This document shows positions 38,284 to 47,134 of a stretch of DNA of 64,000 nt, in pieces (positions within the stretch are counted from its first letter, which is position 1; the number at the start of each line of letters is the position of its first letter). The notes under the pieces were generated by a model that was not told the DNA's origin, did no database searches, and saw nothing but the letters and a program-made list of their open reading frames with translations. Source of the DNA: an uncultured Victivallis sp. (GTDB taxonomy: Bacteria > Verrucomicrobiota > Lentisphaeria > Victivallales > Victivallaceae); the NCBI GenBank assembly GCA_944389935.1, contig CALXOE010000001.1, positions 124,001 to 188,000 on the forward strand, written 5' to 3'. The translations under genes and the position numbers were made by a program.

Positions 38284-39705
38284 TTACTGCGGACAATCCT
38301 CCTCCTTGTACGGCGCTGCCGGAATGAACTCCATCTTCGTCGGAAAGAAGAGAAGCTTCAGAATTCCGGTCCGGCCGTTGCGGTTCTTTTCAATGATCCA
38401 TTCCGCCTCAACGCTCTGTTCAGCGCTGGAAATCTCCTTGGCATCATCCCGGTTGCGGTGCAGAAACGTCACGATGTCCGCGTCCTGTTCGATCGTACCG
38501 GATTCGCGCAGATGCGCAAGTTTCGGACGGGCGCCCGCGCCGGCGGTCTTGTCCACTTCACGGTTCAACTGTGCGAGAACCAGCACCGGAATATTCAAAT
38601 CTTTCGCGAGCGTCTTGATGCCGCCGGAGATCTCGGCGACCTCCTGCTGGCGGCTGTCGGCACGCCCGTCGGAATGCATAAGCTGCAGATAATCGATCAC
38701 CACGCATTCAATGCCCTCTTTCATCTTCAGACGGCGCGCTTTCGCCCGCAGCTCCGCAATCGTGAGCCCGCCCGTATCGTCGATGAAGAGTTTCGCCTTT
38801 TGAAACGCGGAAACCGCATTGGTCATCTTGGTCAGATCGCTGTCCCGGAACGATTTGGTCCAGAACACCGATTCGGAAAGCCCCGCCTCCGTGCACAGCA
38901 GTCGACGCGCAATCTGAGCCGAAGTCATTTCCAAACTGAAGAAAGCAACTTTCCGCGGATGCTGTGAGCGGGTCGGCAACACCAGATTCCGAATCAGATT
39001 CAGCGCAAGACTGGTCTTGCCGATGGAAGGACGGGCCGCCAGCACGAACATTTCGCCCGGTTTCAGGCCGCCAGTGTATTCATCGAGCTGAGAAAAGCCG
39101 GTCTGAATGCCGACTTCGATCTCGCCGGTGTAAATTTTCATCAATGTGTTGAACTCCTGGGCGAAGAGCTCCTGCACTTCCGCATTGGAAAATTTATCCT
39201 GATCGCCGCGGACGTTGTAGATATCGGTCTCGATCTGTTCGACCAATCGCCCCGCATCGGCGTCGGGATCATAACATTTGAGAAGCGACTCACTGCAGAC
39301 ATCGATCATTTTTCTGAGAGTCGCATATTTCTGGAGAATCAGACACCACGATTCGATGTTGACCGTGGTGGAAATCGAACCGTCCAGCTCCGCGAGAAAA
39401 ACCTCGCCGCCGACGGCATCAAGTTTACCGAGCGTCTTGAGCCGGTGGGCAACGGAGATGATGTCCACCTTCATCTTCGGATCGTTGTAGAGCTCGAGAA
39501 TGACCTGGTAAATCTCCCGGTAAACATGCGAATAGAACACCTCCGGACTCCGGAAATGTTCAATCGCAATATCCACACATGGGCTGGGCTCCCGCAGCAT
39601 CGCCGCGAGAACCGCACGCTCCACGGTTGGATCATGCGGCTGCGCCCGATCGGGCAGGATCCCCGGAACCGGGCGGGCCGCAGATTTCTTCTCGTCAGAC
39701 GCCAT
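38284..39705 (-). CDS. dnaB: replicative DNA helicase DnaB
   Basis: I take the ATG at 39705; a TTG at 39726 overlapping rplI is possible. The 473-residue protein has the N-terminal DnaB domain (about 25-130), a linker helix and the RecA-like motor: Walker A ARPSIGKTS, EMTSAQIARR, Walker B-like VVIDYLQLM, and Q/R segment QLNREVD. It unwinds DNA at replication forks. It follows rplI in the conserved rpsF-ssb-rpsR-rplI-dnaB group. Confidence 0.95.
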   Translation of the reverse strand: MASDEKKSAARPVPGILPDRAQPHDPTVERAVLAAMLREPSPCVDIAIEHFRSPEVFYSHVYREIYQVILELYNDPKMKVDIISVAHRLKTLGKLDAVGGEVFLAELDGSISTTVNIESWCLILQKYATLRKMIDVCSESLLKCYDPDADAGRLVEQIETDIYNVRGDQDKFSNAEVQELFAQEFNTLMKIYTGEIEVGIQTGFSQLDEYTGGLKPGEMFVLAARPSIGKTSLALNLIRNLVLPTRSQHPRKVAFFSLEMTSAQIARRLLCTEAGLSESVFWTKSFRDSDLTKMTNAVSAFQKAKLFIDDTGGLTIAELRAKARRLKMKEGIECVVIDYLQLMHSDGRADSRQQEVAEISGGIKTLAKDLNIPVLVLAQLNREVDKTAGAGARPKLAHLRESGTIEQDADIVTFLHRNRDDAKEISSAEQSVEAEWIIEKNRNGRTGILKLLFFPTKMEFIPAAPYKEEDCPQ

Positions 39706-39712
39706 GAGCCGT

Positions 39713-40162
39713 TCAGCCCCGGACAACCCAGACTTTCAGCCCGGCGGCGACGTCCTGATGGAGTTTGACCTCCACTTCAAACGTTCCGAGCGTCTTGATC
39801 GGATCCATCTTGATCCGGTTGTGGTCAACCTGAATTCCCTGGCCGGCAAGCTGCTCGGCAACCATACGGGCCGTGACCGAACCGAAAAGCTGCTCGTCTT
39901 CGGTCGCCTGCATCGGAATCGACAACTCGATGCCGGCAAGTTTCTCGGCCAGAGCTTTCGCGTCGGCCAGCTCCTGCGCGCGACGGGCGGCAATCTGAAC
40001 CTTGCGCGATTCGATCAGCCGCAGCGTGCCCGGAGTCGCTTTGGCCGCGAGCTTCCGCGGCAGCAGAAAGTTGCGGGCATAACCCGGCGCGACCTGGACT
40101 TCATCCCCGGCAAGACCGAGATTCTCGACGTCATCGAGGAGGATCAGTTTCACGTGAGCCAT
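39713..40162 (-). CDS. rplI: 50S ribosomal protein bL9
   Basis: The 149-residue protein begins with the L9 N-domain (MAHVKLILLDDVENLGLAGD, VAPGYARNFLLPRKLA), a long linking helix (about 40-75) and a C-terminal domain ending DVAAGLKVWVV. It binds 23S rRNA near L1. It lies 22 nt after rpsR and overlaps or abuts the dnaB start. Confidence 0.97.
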   Translation of the reverse strand: MAHVKLILLDDVENLGLAGDEVQVAPGYARNFLLPRKLAAKATPGTLRLIESRKVQIAARRAQELADAKALAEKLAGIELSIPMQATEDEQLFGSVTARMVAEQLAGQGIQVDHNRIKMDPIKTLGTFEVEVKLHQDVAAGLKVWVVRG

Positions 40163-40184
40163 ATTCTATTTCCTCCTTCTGCAA

Positions 40185-40415
40185 TTAGTAGACCAGCGCG
40201 ATGACGCGGGCGCGCTTCACAGCGGTCGCGAGCATCTTCTGGTGATCAAGGCAGGTTCCGGTGATCCGGCGCGGCATGATCTTGCCTTTCTCGGTCTGGA
40301 ACTTGCTCAGGGTTTCGGCGTCCTTGAAGTCAATGTAGGTGACTTTCGCTTCGCAGAAACGGCAAATCTTCGGCTTCGCCGGCGATCTGCGGCGACCTTG
40401 TCTCTTAGGCTGCAT
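40185..40415 (-). CDS. rpsR: 30S ribosomal protein bS18
   Basis: The 76-residue protein has the S18 core (KGKIMPRRITGTCLDHQ, LATAVKRARVIALV). The N-terminus has KICRFC, which with Cys and His in TCLDH gives a possible zinc site, so this is the Cys-rich (C+) form of S18. The gene sits between ssb and rplI as usual. Confidence 0.97.
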   Translation of the reverse strand: MQPKRQGRRRSPAKPKICRFCEAKVTYIDFKDAETLSKFQTEKGKIMPRRITGTCLDHQKMLATAVKRARVIALVY

Positions 40416-40501
40416 AATTGTGATACCTTTCGTTATAAATTCACTGCGAATTTTTTAAATGCTGATTCCCGCCGGAATCCGATTTCCGGCAAATCTCGTG
40501 C

Positions 40502-41092
40502 TCAGAACGGAATGTCGTCCTCCATCCCCTCATCGGGATTGAACGCTCCGTTCGGCATCGGCGGCATCTCCGGCTGCGGCGCCCGCGGCATCGCCCCCTG
40601 GCTCTGCTGCGGCGCACGCGGCATCCCGCCCTGAGGCTGGCGCGGCTGATACGAACGCTGCTGCTGTCCGTAAGCGCCGCCTCCCTGCGGTTGCCCGTAA
40701 GCGCCGGCGTCATACCCCGGATTGTAACTCCCTCCCTGCGGACCGCCGTCCCCGCCGGGACGACGGCTCAGGAACTGGACCTGCTCCGCGACGACGCGCA
40801 ACCGCGAACGCTTGCCGCCGCCGTTGCGGTCCTCCCACTGATCGAGCTGGAGCCGCCCCTCGATCATGACCTGCGAGCCCTTTTCAAGGAACTGTCGGCA
40901 GCTTTCCGCACTGCGGCCCCAGACCACAATGTCGACAAAACACGGCTCCTCGATCTCCTGTCCGTTTCCGGATGTATAACGCCGGTTCACGGCAATCCCG
41001 AACTCGCAGACCGCCGTACCGCTCGGCAGCGCGCGCAGATCGGGGTCCCGGGTCAGATTCCCCAGCAGAAAAACCTTGTTCAGTGATGCCAT
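40502..41092 (-). CDS. ssb: single-stranded DNA-binding protein
   Basis: The 196-residue protein has an OB fold (MASLNKVFLLGNLTRDP, VDIVVWGRSAESC, MIEGRLQLDQWED), a Gly/Gln/Pro-rich disordered middle, and the acidic tip (EDDIPF) that binds partner proteins. It covers single-stranded DNA. It lies between rpsF and rpsR, as in many bacteria. Confidence 0.97.
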   Translation of the reverse strand: MASLNKVFLLGNLTRDPDLRALPSGTAVCEFGIAVNRRYTSGNGQEIEEPCFVDIVVWGRSAESCRQFLEKGSQVMIEGRLQLDQWEDRNGGGKRSRLRVVAEQVQFLSRRPGGDGGPQGGSYNPGYDAGAYGQPQGGGAYGQQQRSYQPRQPQGGMPRAPQQSQGAMPRAPQPEMPPMPNGAFNPDEGMEDDIPF

Positions 41093-41149
41093 CTTCAGCC
41101 TCCGGGTTTCCAGGTTCTTGACAAATCAGACTTCCTCGCCGGCACGCTC

Positions 41150-41479
41150 TTACTCGAGATTGAGCTTGATCGGCCCTTCTTCCGCCGTTTCCGGACGGTC
41201 GCAGATCAGAATCATGTTGCGCAGAATCCGGTCGTCGAGCTTGTACTTGTCCTTGATGTCGATCACTTTGGCGGGATCGAGATCAAAGATGAAGTCAAAG
41301 TAGATGCCCGCCTTGCGCTTGTTGATCTCGTAGGTGAACTGGCGGCGCCCCATCGGGGTCGAGGACTCCAGTTTGCCCCCGAGAGAGGCGATCAGTTCCG
41401 CGAATTCCTTGGTGAAGGCCGCGCCCTCGTCATCCGTCCTGCGGATGTCCAGAATGAATACAGCTTCGTATTTCTTCAA
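41150..41479 (-). CDS. rpsF: 30S ribosomal protein bS6 (TTG start)
   Basis: I place the start at the TTG at 41479, preceded by AAGAGG with 6-nt spacing, which gives the usual KKYEAVFIL opening; the frame runs further upstream without a good start. The 109-residue protein has the S6 fold with GRRQFTYEINKRKAGIYF. S6 binds with S18 on 16S rRNA. It leads the ssb-rpsR-rplI-dnaB group. Confidence 0.93.
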   Translation of the reverse strand: MKKYEAVFILDIRRTDDEGAAFTKEFAELIASLGGKLESSTPMGRRQFTYEINKRKAGIYFDFIFDLDPAKVIDIKDKYKLDDRILRNMILICDRPETAEEGPIKLNLE

Positions 41480-41489
41480 AATAAACCTC

Positions 41490-42122
41490 TTACTGTGGTT
41501 GGTTTGTTTTTTCCTCGTCCCCGGCCGGAATGGTCCACGCATTGAACTTGTTCATCGCACGGCTCATTCCTCCGGTCAACGCCGCACGGACCGCTTCCGC
41601 CGCCGCATCGAGCGACAAGTTGAAACGCTCCGCCTCAGCACCATCGAATTTCGACAGCACATAATCGGCAGTTCCGCTCTTTTCCGGGCGGCCTACGCCG
41701 ATCCGGAGCCGCCGGAACGACGGACTCCCGAGTTCGGCAATCACGGACTTGAGCCCATTGTGACCGCCGTCCGATCCGCCGGTCCGCAGCCGCAGCCGCC
41801 CCACCGGCAGATCCAGATCATCGGAGATGACCAGCACCTCCTCGGGAGCAATCCCCGCTTTCCGCGCAAATCCTGCCACCGCCAGCCCGCTCAAATTCAT
41901 GAACGTCTGCGGCTTCTGCAGAAACAGCGGCCGCCCCCGGAACATCCCGGCATGCACGTAACTCTGCGCAACATGCCGCATCTCAAACCGGCCCGCCGGA
42001 AATCCGGCCAGCAACCGGTCGATCACCATGAATCCTGCGTTGTGGCGGGTCCCCTCGTACTCTGCCCCGGGATTGCCGAGGCCGACCACCAGAAGAATCC
42101 GTTCATTGTCCCCGTTCCCCAT
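41490..42122 (-). CDS. pth: peptidyl-tRNA hydrolase
   Basis: The 210-residue protein has VVGLGNPGAEYEGTRHNAGF with the catalytic His in TRHN, FLQKPQTFMNLSG, the Asp segment ISDDLDLPVG, and GGHNGLKS. It frees tRNA from stalled peptidyl-tRNA. It is 10 nt before rpsF and 29 nt after rplY; pth next to rplY is a common order. Confidence 0.96.
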   Translation of the reverse strand: MGNGDNERILLVVGLGNPGAEYEGTRHNAGFMVIDRLLAGFPAGRFEMRHVAQSYVHAGMFRGRPLFLQKPQTFMNLSGLAVAGFARKAGIAPEEVLVISDDLDLPVGRLRLRTGGSDGGHNGLKSVIAELGSPSFRRLRIGVGRPEKSGTADYVLSKFDGAEAERFNLSLDAAAEAVRAALTGGMSRAMNKFNAWTIPAGDEEKTNQPQ

Positions 42123-42151
42123 CGCCGGACTCCGTGTACGCTTCGAGCGGA

Positions 42152-42787
42152 TTACTTCGCCTCGGCGTCAGCTTTCTTCTCCTTGATCGCCTCAGGCTCC
42201 GTCGCGGCCTCTTCCGCAGCCGGCGCCTCAGCCTCTTCCTTCGGGCGGACCACATGCGCAACGACCGCTTCCGGATCAAGATCCGTCCGCACGCCTTCCG
42301 GCATGACCAGATCCTTCACATGCAGCTGATCGCCGATATCCAGCGAGGAAACCTCCGCGGGAATGCTCTCGGGCAGATGATCCGGATGGCAGATCACCTC
42401 GATCTCATGCAGCTCGAACTCGAGAATACCGCCGTGATTCACGCCGATGCAGTCGCCATGAGCATGAACCGGAACCATCGCGGTCAGATCCGCATTCACA
42501 TCAACCTCCTGAAAGTCGATGTGCTGCACGTAGTTCTTCAGGTGGTTGAACTGAACCTCCTTGACCAGCGCGGAACTCTTCGCCGCACCGTCAACCAGCG
42601 TGACCATCTGCACGTGGTGACCGGCAAGGACTTTCCAGGCATCGGCGTCGACCATGATCGACTTCGCCTCTTTCCCCTTGCTGTAGACGACCGCCGGAAT
42701 CATGCCGGCCTTGCGGGCACGGCGGGAAGCACACTTCCCGAACTCCTTGCGGGACTGCACCGCAATCTCATTGTTGACTTTGCTCAT
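42152..42787 (-). CDS. rplY: 50S ribosomal protein bL25 (CTC/TL5 form)
   Basis: The 211-residue protein has the L25 5S-rRNA-binding part (about 1-95, with RKEFGKCASRRARKAGMIPAVVYSKG) followed by the TL5 beta domain (to about 185) and a Glu/Ala/Lys tail. The long form is usual outside the enterobacteria. It lies between prs and pth. Confidence 0.95.
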   Translation of the reverse strand: MSKVNNEIAVQSRKEFGKCASRRARKAGMIPAVVYSKGKEAKSIMVDADAWKVLAGHHVQMVTLVDGAAKSSALVKEVQFNHLKNYVQHIDFQEVDVNADLTAMVPVHAHGDCIGVNHGGILEFELHEIEVICHPDHLPESIPAEVSSLDIGDQLHVKDLVMPEGVRTDLDPEAVVAHVVRPKEEAEAPAAEEAATEPEAIKEKKADAEAK

Positions 42788-42834
42788 GGAACCCCTTTCT
42801 TGACTTCTTTTTGGTAATTTTATGAGCGTTCAAA

Positions 42835-43788
42835 TCAGTGATTGATATAGAAGAGCGACGAGACCGATTTCCCGTCGTGAATCCGTCGGATCGCCTCCCC
42901 GAGCAGCGGAGCGACCGAAATCACTTTGATCCGTCCACCGAGGTCGTCGATCACCGGAACCGCGTCGGTCGTCACAAGCTGTTCGATCTCCGGCGTAGCC
43001 AGCAGCTTCTCCTTGCCGGAGTCGTTGAGCATGCAGTGCGACACCGCAGCATAAACTTTCGCCGCCCCGTTGGCTTTCAGAATCTTCGCCGCCGCGCAGA
43101 GCGTCCCTGCCGTGCTCGTCAGGTCATCGGTGATGACGCAGATCTTGTCTTTCACGTCGCCGACCAGATGGCTCGACGCCACCGTCGTCGCATTGATCCG
43201 CCGTTTCGTCACCACCGCGAATCCCGCCTCGAGCATATCGCCGTAATTCATCGCCATCTTGGCCGAACCCGAATCAGGCGCGACCACCACGCCATCGGAA
43301 CCGATGAGCTTCTTCAGATACGGCACCAGCACCGGCCGCGCGTAAAGGTGGTCCATCGGAATGTCGAAGAATCCTTGAATCTGCTGCGAGTGCAGATCCA
43401 TCGTGATGATGCGGTCCGCCCCCGCTTCCGTAATCAGGTTCGCCACGAGCTTCGCGGTGATCGGAACCCGCGGCTTGTCCTTGCGGTCCTGCCGGGCGTA
43501 CCCGAAGTAGGGCAGCACAGCCGTGATCCGCGCGGCACTCGCACGACGCGCCGCGTCGATCATGATGAGCAGTTCCATCAAATTGTCATTGGGCGGCTTG
43601 CACGTCGGCTGAATCAGGAACGCATCGGCGCGGCGGACGTTCTCCTCAAACTGTACGAAGTACTCCCCGTCGGGGAAGTGGGTGAGATGTACCTTGCCCA
43701 GACTGATCCCGAGATAATTCGCGATCTGCTGCGACAGCTCCGGATGCGCGCTGCCGGAGTACACACAAATGTGCTTTGCCTCTTCCAT
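42835..43788 (-). CDS. prs: ribose-phosphate pyrophosphokinase
   Basis: I choose the ATG at 43788, preceded by GGAAG with 5-nt spacing, giving 317 residues (E. coli 315); upstream in-frame ATGs at 43800 and 43812 have no site. It has FPDGEYFVQ, the flexible-loop ARQDRKD, HSQQIQGFFD, and the PRPP site VVAPDSGSAKMA with TDDLTSTAGT. It makes PRPP for nucleotides and histidine. It has a good promoter and a leader with a strong hairpin. Confidence 0.97.
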   Translation of the reverse strand: MEEAKHICVYSGSAHPELSQQIANYLGISLGKVHLTHFPDGEYFVQFEENVRRADAFLIQPTCKPPNDNLMELLIMIDAARRASAARITAVLPYFGYARQDRKDKPRVPITAKLVANLITEAGADRIITMDLHSQQIQGFFDIPMDHLYARPVLVPYLKKLIGSDGVVVAPDSGSAKMAMNYGDMLEAGFAVVTKRRINATTVASSHLVGDVKDKICVITDDLTSTAGTLCAAAKILKANGAAKVYAAVSHCMLNDSGKEKLLATPEIEQLVTTDAVPVIDDLGGRIKVISVAPLLGEAIRRIHDGKSVSSLFYINH

Positions 43789-43893
43789 TTGGACTTCCAT
43801 TGTTTTTTGCATTTTGCAATTCGGGAAACCCCTGCCGGGAGGCGGAAAGAGCGCAAAACGGCGTTTCGCGTCACTTAAAGGCCTCTCGGTGCG

Positions 43894-43926
43894 GCGGCCG
43901 CATTCCCCGCAGGGAATCCCGGCCGC
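43894..43926 (-). promoter_or_regulatory. strong leader hairpin upstream of prs
   Basis: GCGGCCG (43894-43900) pairs with CGGCCGC (43920-43926), and within it ATTCCC pairs with GGGAAT around a CGCA loop. It lies about 106-138 nt before the prs ATG, inside the roughly 195-nt leader. No T run follows. Confidence 0.5.
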
Positions 43927-43989
43927 TTTCGATCCGCGCAACGGATCAAGGTCTCTCTCATATGCCGGATTTATTTACCAACGAACTTT

Positions 43990-44018
43990 ACTATATCACC
44001 ACTGTGAACACTTTACAA
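43990..44018 (-). promoter_or_regulatory. sigma70-type promoter of the prs-led gene run
   Basis: Minus-strand TTGTAA (44018-44013) and TATAGT (43995-43990) are 17 nt apart. Transcription would start near 43983. Confidence 0.75.
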
Positions 44019-44034
44019 GTCTTTCCGCAATTTT

Positions 44035-44688
44035 TCATTGCAGAAAGTCCCGGAATGCCAGCACCCGGTATCCCTCCCGCCGCAGAAACCGCATCTGCCG
44101 CTCGAACACTTCCGGCGGCGTATCGACCCACGGATGCAGCCGATCCGGAACGCCGTGATACACCAGAACCGGAATGGCTCCAGCCTCCCCATACGAAAGC
44201 GCCCGGAGAAAATTGGAGTCATCCGCACCGTGCACGGCGACCGCCGGCACAAGAAAGGGATCGTCCACCTCCGGAATCCACGCCCGGTCCGCAACGATCC
44301 GCCCGAATCGGAATCCGTGCCTGGCCAGCAGGGCCGGCGCGTAGTCCGCCGCCGGACCGCCCGGATACGCAAACGCCGTGCTGCGCGGCAGGCCGACGTC
44401 ACGGAAACGCGCCTCGAGCGCCTCGATCTGCCGGGAACACTCCTCCGGCGTGATTCCGCCGAGACCGGCGTGCGTGAGCGTGTGGTTCGCCGTCTCAAAC
44501 CCCGCCGCATCGAGCGAGCGGATCTGCTCCCAGGTCATGTACTGGAGCTTGTTCACCGCGAAATCCGGCGGGAACTCGCACAGAAAAAACGTCGCATGAA
44601 ATCCGAGCTCCGCCAGCAGCGGAGCGACCAGTGACGCATGATTCGATACCGCGTCGTCAAACGTCAGCACTACGGTTTTCCGATCCAT
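44035..44688 (-). CDS. polysaccharide deacetylase (NodB-homology)
   Basis: The 217-residue protein has the CE4 motifs: TFDDA (metal-binding Asp pair), HTLTH (metal His), and a PGG segment near FAYPGG. No signal peptide is evident, which is unusual for enzymes acting on cell-wall sugars, so it may act in the cytoplasm or have another substrate. It lies 20 nt after the SpoU methyltransferase gene. It could be linked to the arn genes as an ArnD stand-in, but it is 8 kb away and does not look like ArnD. Confidence 0.85.
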   Translation of the reverse strand: MDRKTVVLTFDDAVSNHASLVAPLLAELGFHATFFLCEFPPDFAVNKLQYMTWEQIRSLDAAGFETANHTLTHAGLGGITPEECSRQIEALEARFRDVGLPRSTAFAYPGGPAADYAPALLARHGFRFGRIVADRAWIPEVDDPFLVPAVAVHGADDSNFLRALSYGEAGAIPVLVYHGVPDRLHPWVDTPPEVFERQMRFLRREGYRVLAFRDFLQ

Positions 44689-44708
44689 GATCCGCCTCCC
44701 GGTTCCGG

Positions 44709-45515
44709 TTATTTCCAGCCGCGCTGGCGGGCCGCTTCATAGAGCAGAATCGTCGTCGCGGTCGCGACGTTCAGGGAGTCGATCTTCCCGAGCATCGGAA
44801 TGCGCACCGGCAGATCCGAATGCTTCATCCACAACTCGGTCAGCCCGGTCTGCTCGGTGCCGACCACGATGGCGATCGACTGCGTCATATCGACGTCGGT
44901 GTAGATGTTTTCCGTATGAGGCGTCGCGGCGAGCGTCCGGATTCCATGCTCGCGGAGCCACGCGAGCGCCTCCTCGTTCTCCGCCTCGGCCAGCGGCACC
45001 GAAAAAAGCGCCCCGGTGCTCGCGCGGATCACATTCGGGTTGTAAAGATCCGTGCACTTGTTGCAGATGATGAAACCGTCGACCCCAGCCGCATCGGCAC
45101 TGCGCAGAATCGATCCGAGATTGCCCGGTTTCTCCACCGCCTCGGCCACAAGGTAGAGGCCGTTCTCCACGATCGGGAGATCCGCAAGCGTATGGCGCTT
45201 CATCTTCGCAACGGCGATAAGTCCCTCCGGCCTCTCCCGGTAGGCCATCTTCTCGAGCAGATGCGGAGCGACCTCCACAACGCGCACCCCTTCCGACGCG
45301 AGCGCCTCAAGCAGAGGATACTCGTTCTCTCCGAGAAAATGGGAGGGGGAAAAACAGCACTCCACAAGCTCCATCCCGTATTCGCGCGCCCGCGTCAGTT
45401 CACGATACCCCTCCAGCACTGTAAGCTGCTCTTTCTCCCGCGGCCGCCGGTCGCGCAATTTGATGATATGTTTGACCATCTCATTCTGAGCGCTTGTAAT
45501 CTTGACGAACTCCAT
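44709..45515 (-). CDS. TrmH/SpoU-family RNA 2'-O-methyltransferase
   Basis: The 268-residue protein has an N-terminal substrate-binding part (VLEGYRELTRAREYG) and a C-terminal SPOUT knot: motif 1 AEAVEKPGNLGSILRSADAAG, motif 2 IVVGTEQTGLTE, motif 3 RIPMLGKIDSLNVATATTILLYEA. Such enzymes methylate ribose in rRNA or tRNA. The target cannot be told. A triple repeat (45550-45581) lies just before its start. Confidence 0.92.
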   Translation of the reverse strand: MEFVKITSAQNEMVKHIIKLRDRRPREKEQLTVLEGYRELTRAREYGMELVECCFSPSHFLGENEYPLLEALASEGVRVVEVAPHLLEKMAYRERPEGLIAVAKMKRHTLADLPIVENGLYLVAEAVEKPGNLGSILRSADAAGVDGFIICNKCTDLYNPNVIRASTGALFSVPLAEAENEEALAWLREHGIRTLAATPHTENIYTDVDMTQSIAIVVGTEQTGLTELWMKHSDLPVRIPMLGKIDSLNVATATTILLYEAARQRGWK

Positions 45516-45549
45516 TTTCCACCTCTCTCGACCGTTACGATCGCATAAA

Positions 45550-45581
45550 CCGTCACTTATCCGTCATTCTTCCGTCACTTA
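45550..45581. repeat. three 11-bp-period direct repeats (CCGTCA)
   Basis: CCGTCA begins at 45550, 45561 and 45572, each followed by a T-rich 5-mer, giving an exact 11-nt period. The array spans the 3' end of the flavoprotein gene and lies 35-66 nt before the TrmH-family start. Period and shape resemble sites of OmpR/PhoB-type regulators. Confidence 0.6.
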
Positions 45582-47134
45582 CCCGCCATTTTCAAAATGG
45601 CGAGCGCAACCCGCAGGCCATCTGCAGCTGCCGACATGATGCCGCCCGCGCAACCGACGCCCTCGCCCGCCGGATAGAGTCCGGAGAGATTCGACTCGAA
45701 CGTGACGGAATCGCGAAGAAAGCGCAGCGGGCTTGAAACGCAGGTTTCGAGCCCCACGAGCTTTCCATACCGGATGAAACCGGGGTTTCCGCGATCGAAG
45801 TGGCGGATCGCCGCCCGCAGCGCAGTCCCCAGCAGTTCCGGAACCATCCGGTCGAGGCGCCCGGGGACGATCCCGGTCGCCGCACCGGTCCCCCGCTGCG
45901 ACAATCCAGCCCGACCGGCCAGAAACGCCGCCGCGTCCTGCGCAGGAAGCGTGTAATCGCTCCCCCCCGCCTCGAAAAAACGGGACTCCAATCCGGCAAG
46001 AAACCGGTAGACTTCCGTCACATCCCCGATTGCTTCGGGCTGAAAAGTCGTGATGAGACAGCCGTTCGCGAACTCTCCCGAACGCGCATAGTCGCTCATG
46101 CCGTTCGTGACGGAGCGTCCACTCCAGGCTGTCGCGTTCAAAATCACCCCGCCGGGGCACATGCAGAACGAACTCACACCGGGAATTCCCTCGCGGGAAC
46201 GCGAAACAAGATGATACTCCGCGGCACCGAGCGCCGCCGGGCGGCTCTCCAGATGATACATCGCCCGATCGATGAACTCCTGCGGGTGCTCGATGCGGCA
46301 GCCGAGCTGAAACGGCTTGAGGCCGCAGGCGGCTCCCTGTGCCATCATGCGCTGCACGAGTGCCCGCCCGCCGAGCCCCGGCGCCATCACCACGGCCGGA
46401 GCTTCCAGACGTTCGCCGCTTGCAAGCTCGACTCCGGCACACCGCCCCTCTTTCAGCAGCACTCCCGTCACCTCAGCACCGAACCGGAACGTCCCGCCGA
46501 GCGCGACAATGCGTTCGCGCAGTTTCACCGCAACCTTGCGCAGCCGGTCCGAACCGATGTGAGGCCGCTTCAGATAGCGGATCTCCGGAGGGGCTCCCGC
46601 CTCCACAAAAGCATTCAGGATAAAGGCCGCATGGGCATCGCGCGTCCCGGTATAGAGTTTTCCGTCCGAAAAAGTCCCCGCGCCGCCCTCTCCGATGAGC
46701 AGATTGCTCGCCTCGTCAAGCAGCCGCTCTTTCTGGAATTTCCGGCAGTCGGCATACCGCTCCTCCACGGGGCGGCCGCGATCGAGGATCAGCGGCTTCG
46801 CCCCCGCCAGTGCGAGGGCGAGAGCGGCGAAGATTCCGGCCGGCCCGGTCCCGACCACGACCGGATGAAGCAGCGAAACCGATTCCGGCAGCTCCAACTG
46901 CGGAACGGCATGCAGCGTCCCCGGAGCATCGCCCTCGTCGACGTCAAGTTCCAGATTGTAGAGCAGTACCGGGCGGCCGCGACGCGCGTCGATGCTCTTT
47001 CCCGTGATGACCCAGTCGCGCAACCGGCCGGGGGGAATCCCCCCGGCCCGGGCCGCGACTTCCGCGACTTTGTCGTCGATGTCGGCGGGAGCCGTCGTGG
47101 AATCGACCTTGAATCCGGTGATTTTGCGGATCAC
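45575..47134 (-). CDS. FAD-dependent dehydrogenase, COG2509 type
   Basis: The 519-residue protein has a short N-terminal alpha/beta region (about 1-85), then an FAD-binding Rossmann motif VVVGTGPAGIFAALALA, NLLIGEGGAGTFSDGKLYT, a conserved middle (RPHIGSDRLRKV) and the FAD tail YPAGEGVGCAGGIMSAAADGLR. It belongs to the group often annotated as uncharacterised FAD-dependent dehydrogenases. Substrate unknown. It overlaps the CvpA gene by 4 nt. Confidence 0.88.
   Translation of the reverse strand: MIRKITGFKVDSTTAPADIDDKVAEVAARAGGIPPGRLRDWVITGKSIDARRGRPVLLYNLELDVDEGDAPGTLHAVPQLELPESVSLLHPVVVGTGPAGIFAALALALAGAKPLILDRGRPVEERYADCRKFQKERLLDEASNLLIGEGGAGTFSDGKLYTGTRDAHAAFILNAFVEAGAPPEIRYLKRPHIGSDRLRKVAVKLRERIVALGGTFRFGAEVTGVLLKEGRCAGVELASGERLEAPAVVMAPGLGGRALVQRMMAQGAACGLKPFQLGCRIEHPQEFIDRAMYHLESRPAALGAAEYHLVSRSREGIPGVSSFCMCPGGVILNATAWSGRSVTNGMSDYARSGEFANGCLITTFQPEAIGDVTEVYRFLAGLESRFFEAGGSDYTLPAQDAAAFLAGRAGLSQRGTGAATGIVPGRLDRMVPELLGTALRAAIRHFDRGNPGFIRYGKLVGLETCVSSPLRFLRDSVTFESNLSGLYPAGEGVGCAGGIMSAAADGLRVALAILKMAGK

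Noticed and set aside
33821..38967. Very long plus-strand frames opposite arnB-mazG-bamA-dnaB
   Set aside because: These are shadows caused by few stop codons in GC-rich DNA; the minus-strand genes have full family signatures.
44035..44688. ArnD (Ara4FN deformylase)
   Set aside because: It has the NodB fold but is far from the arn genes and lacks ArnD-like context and sequence.
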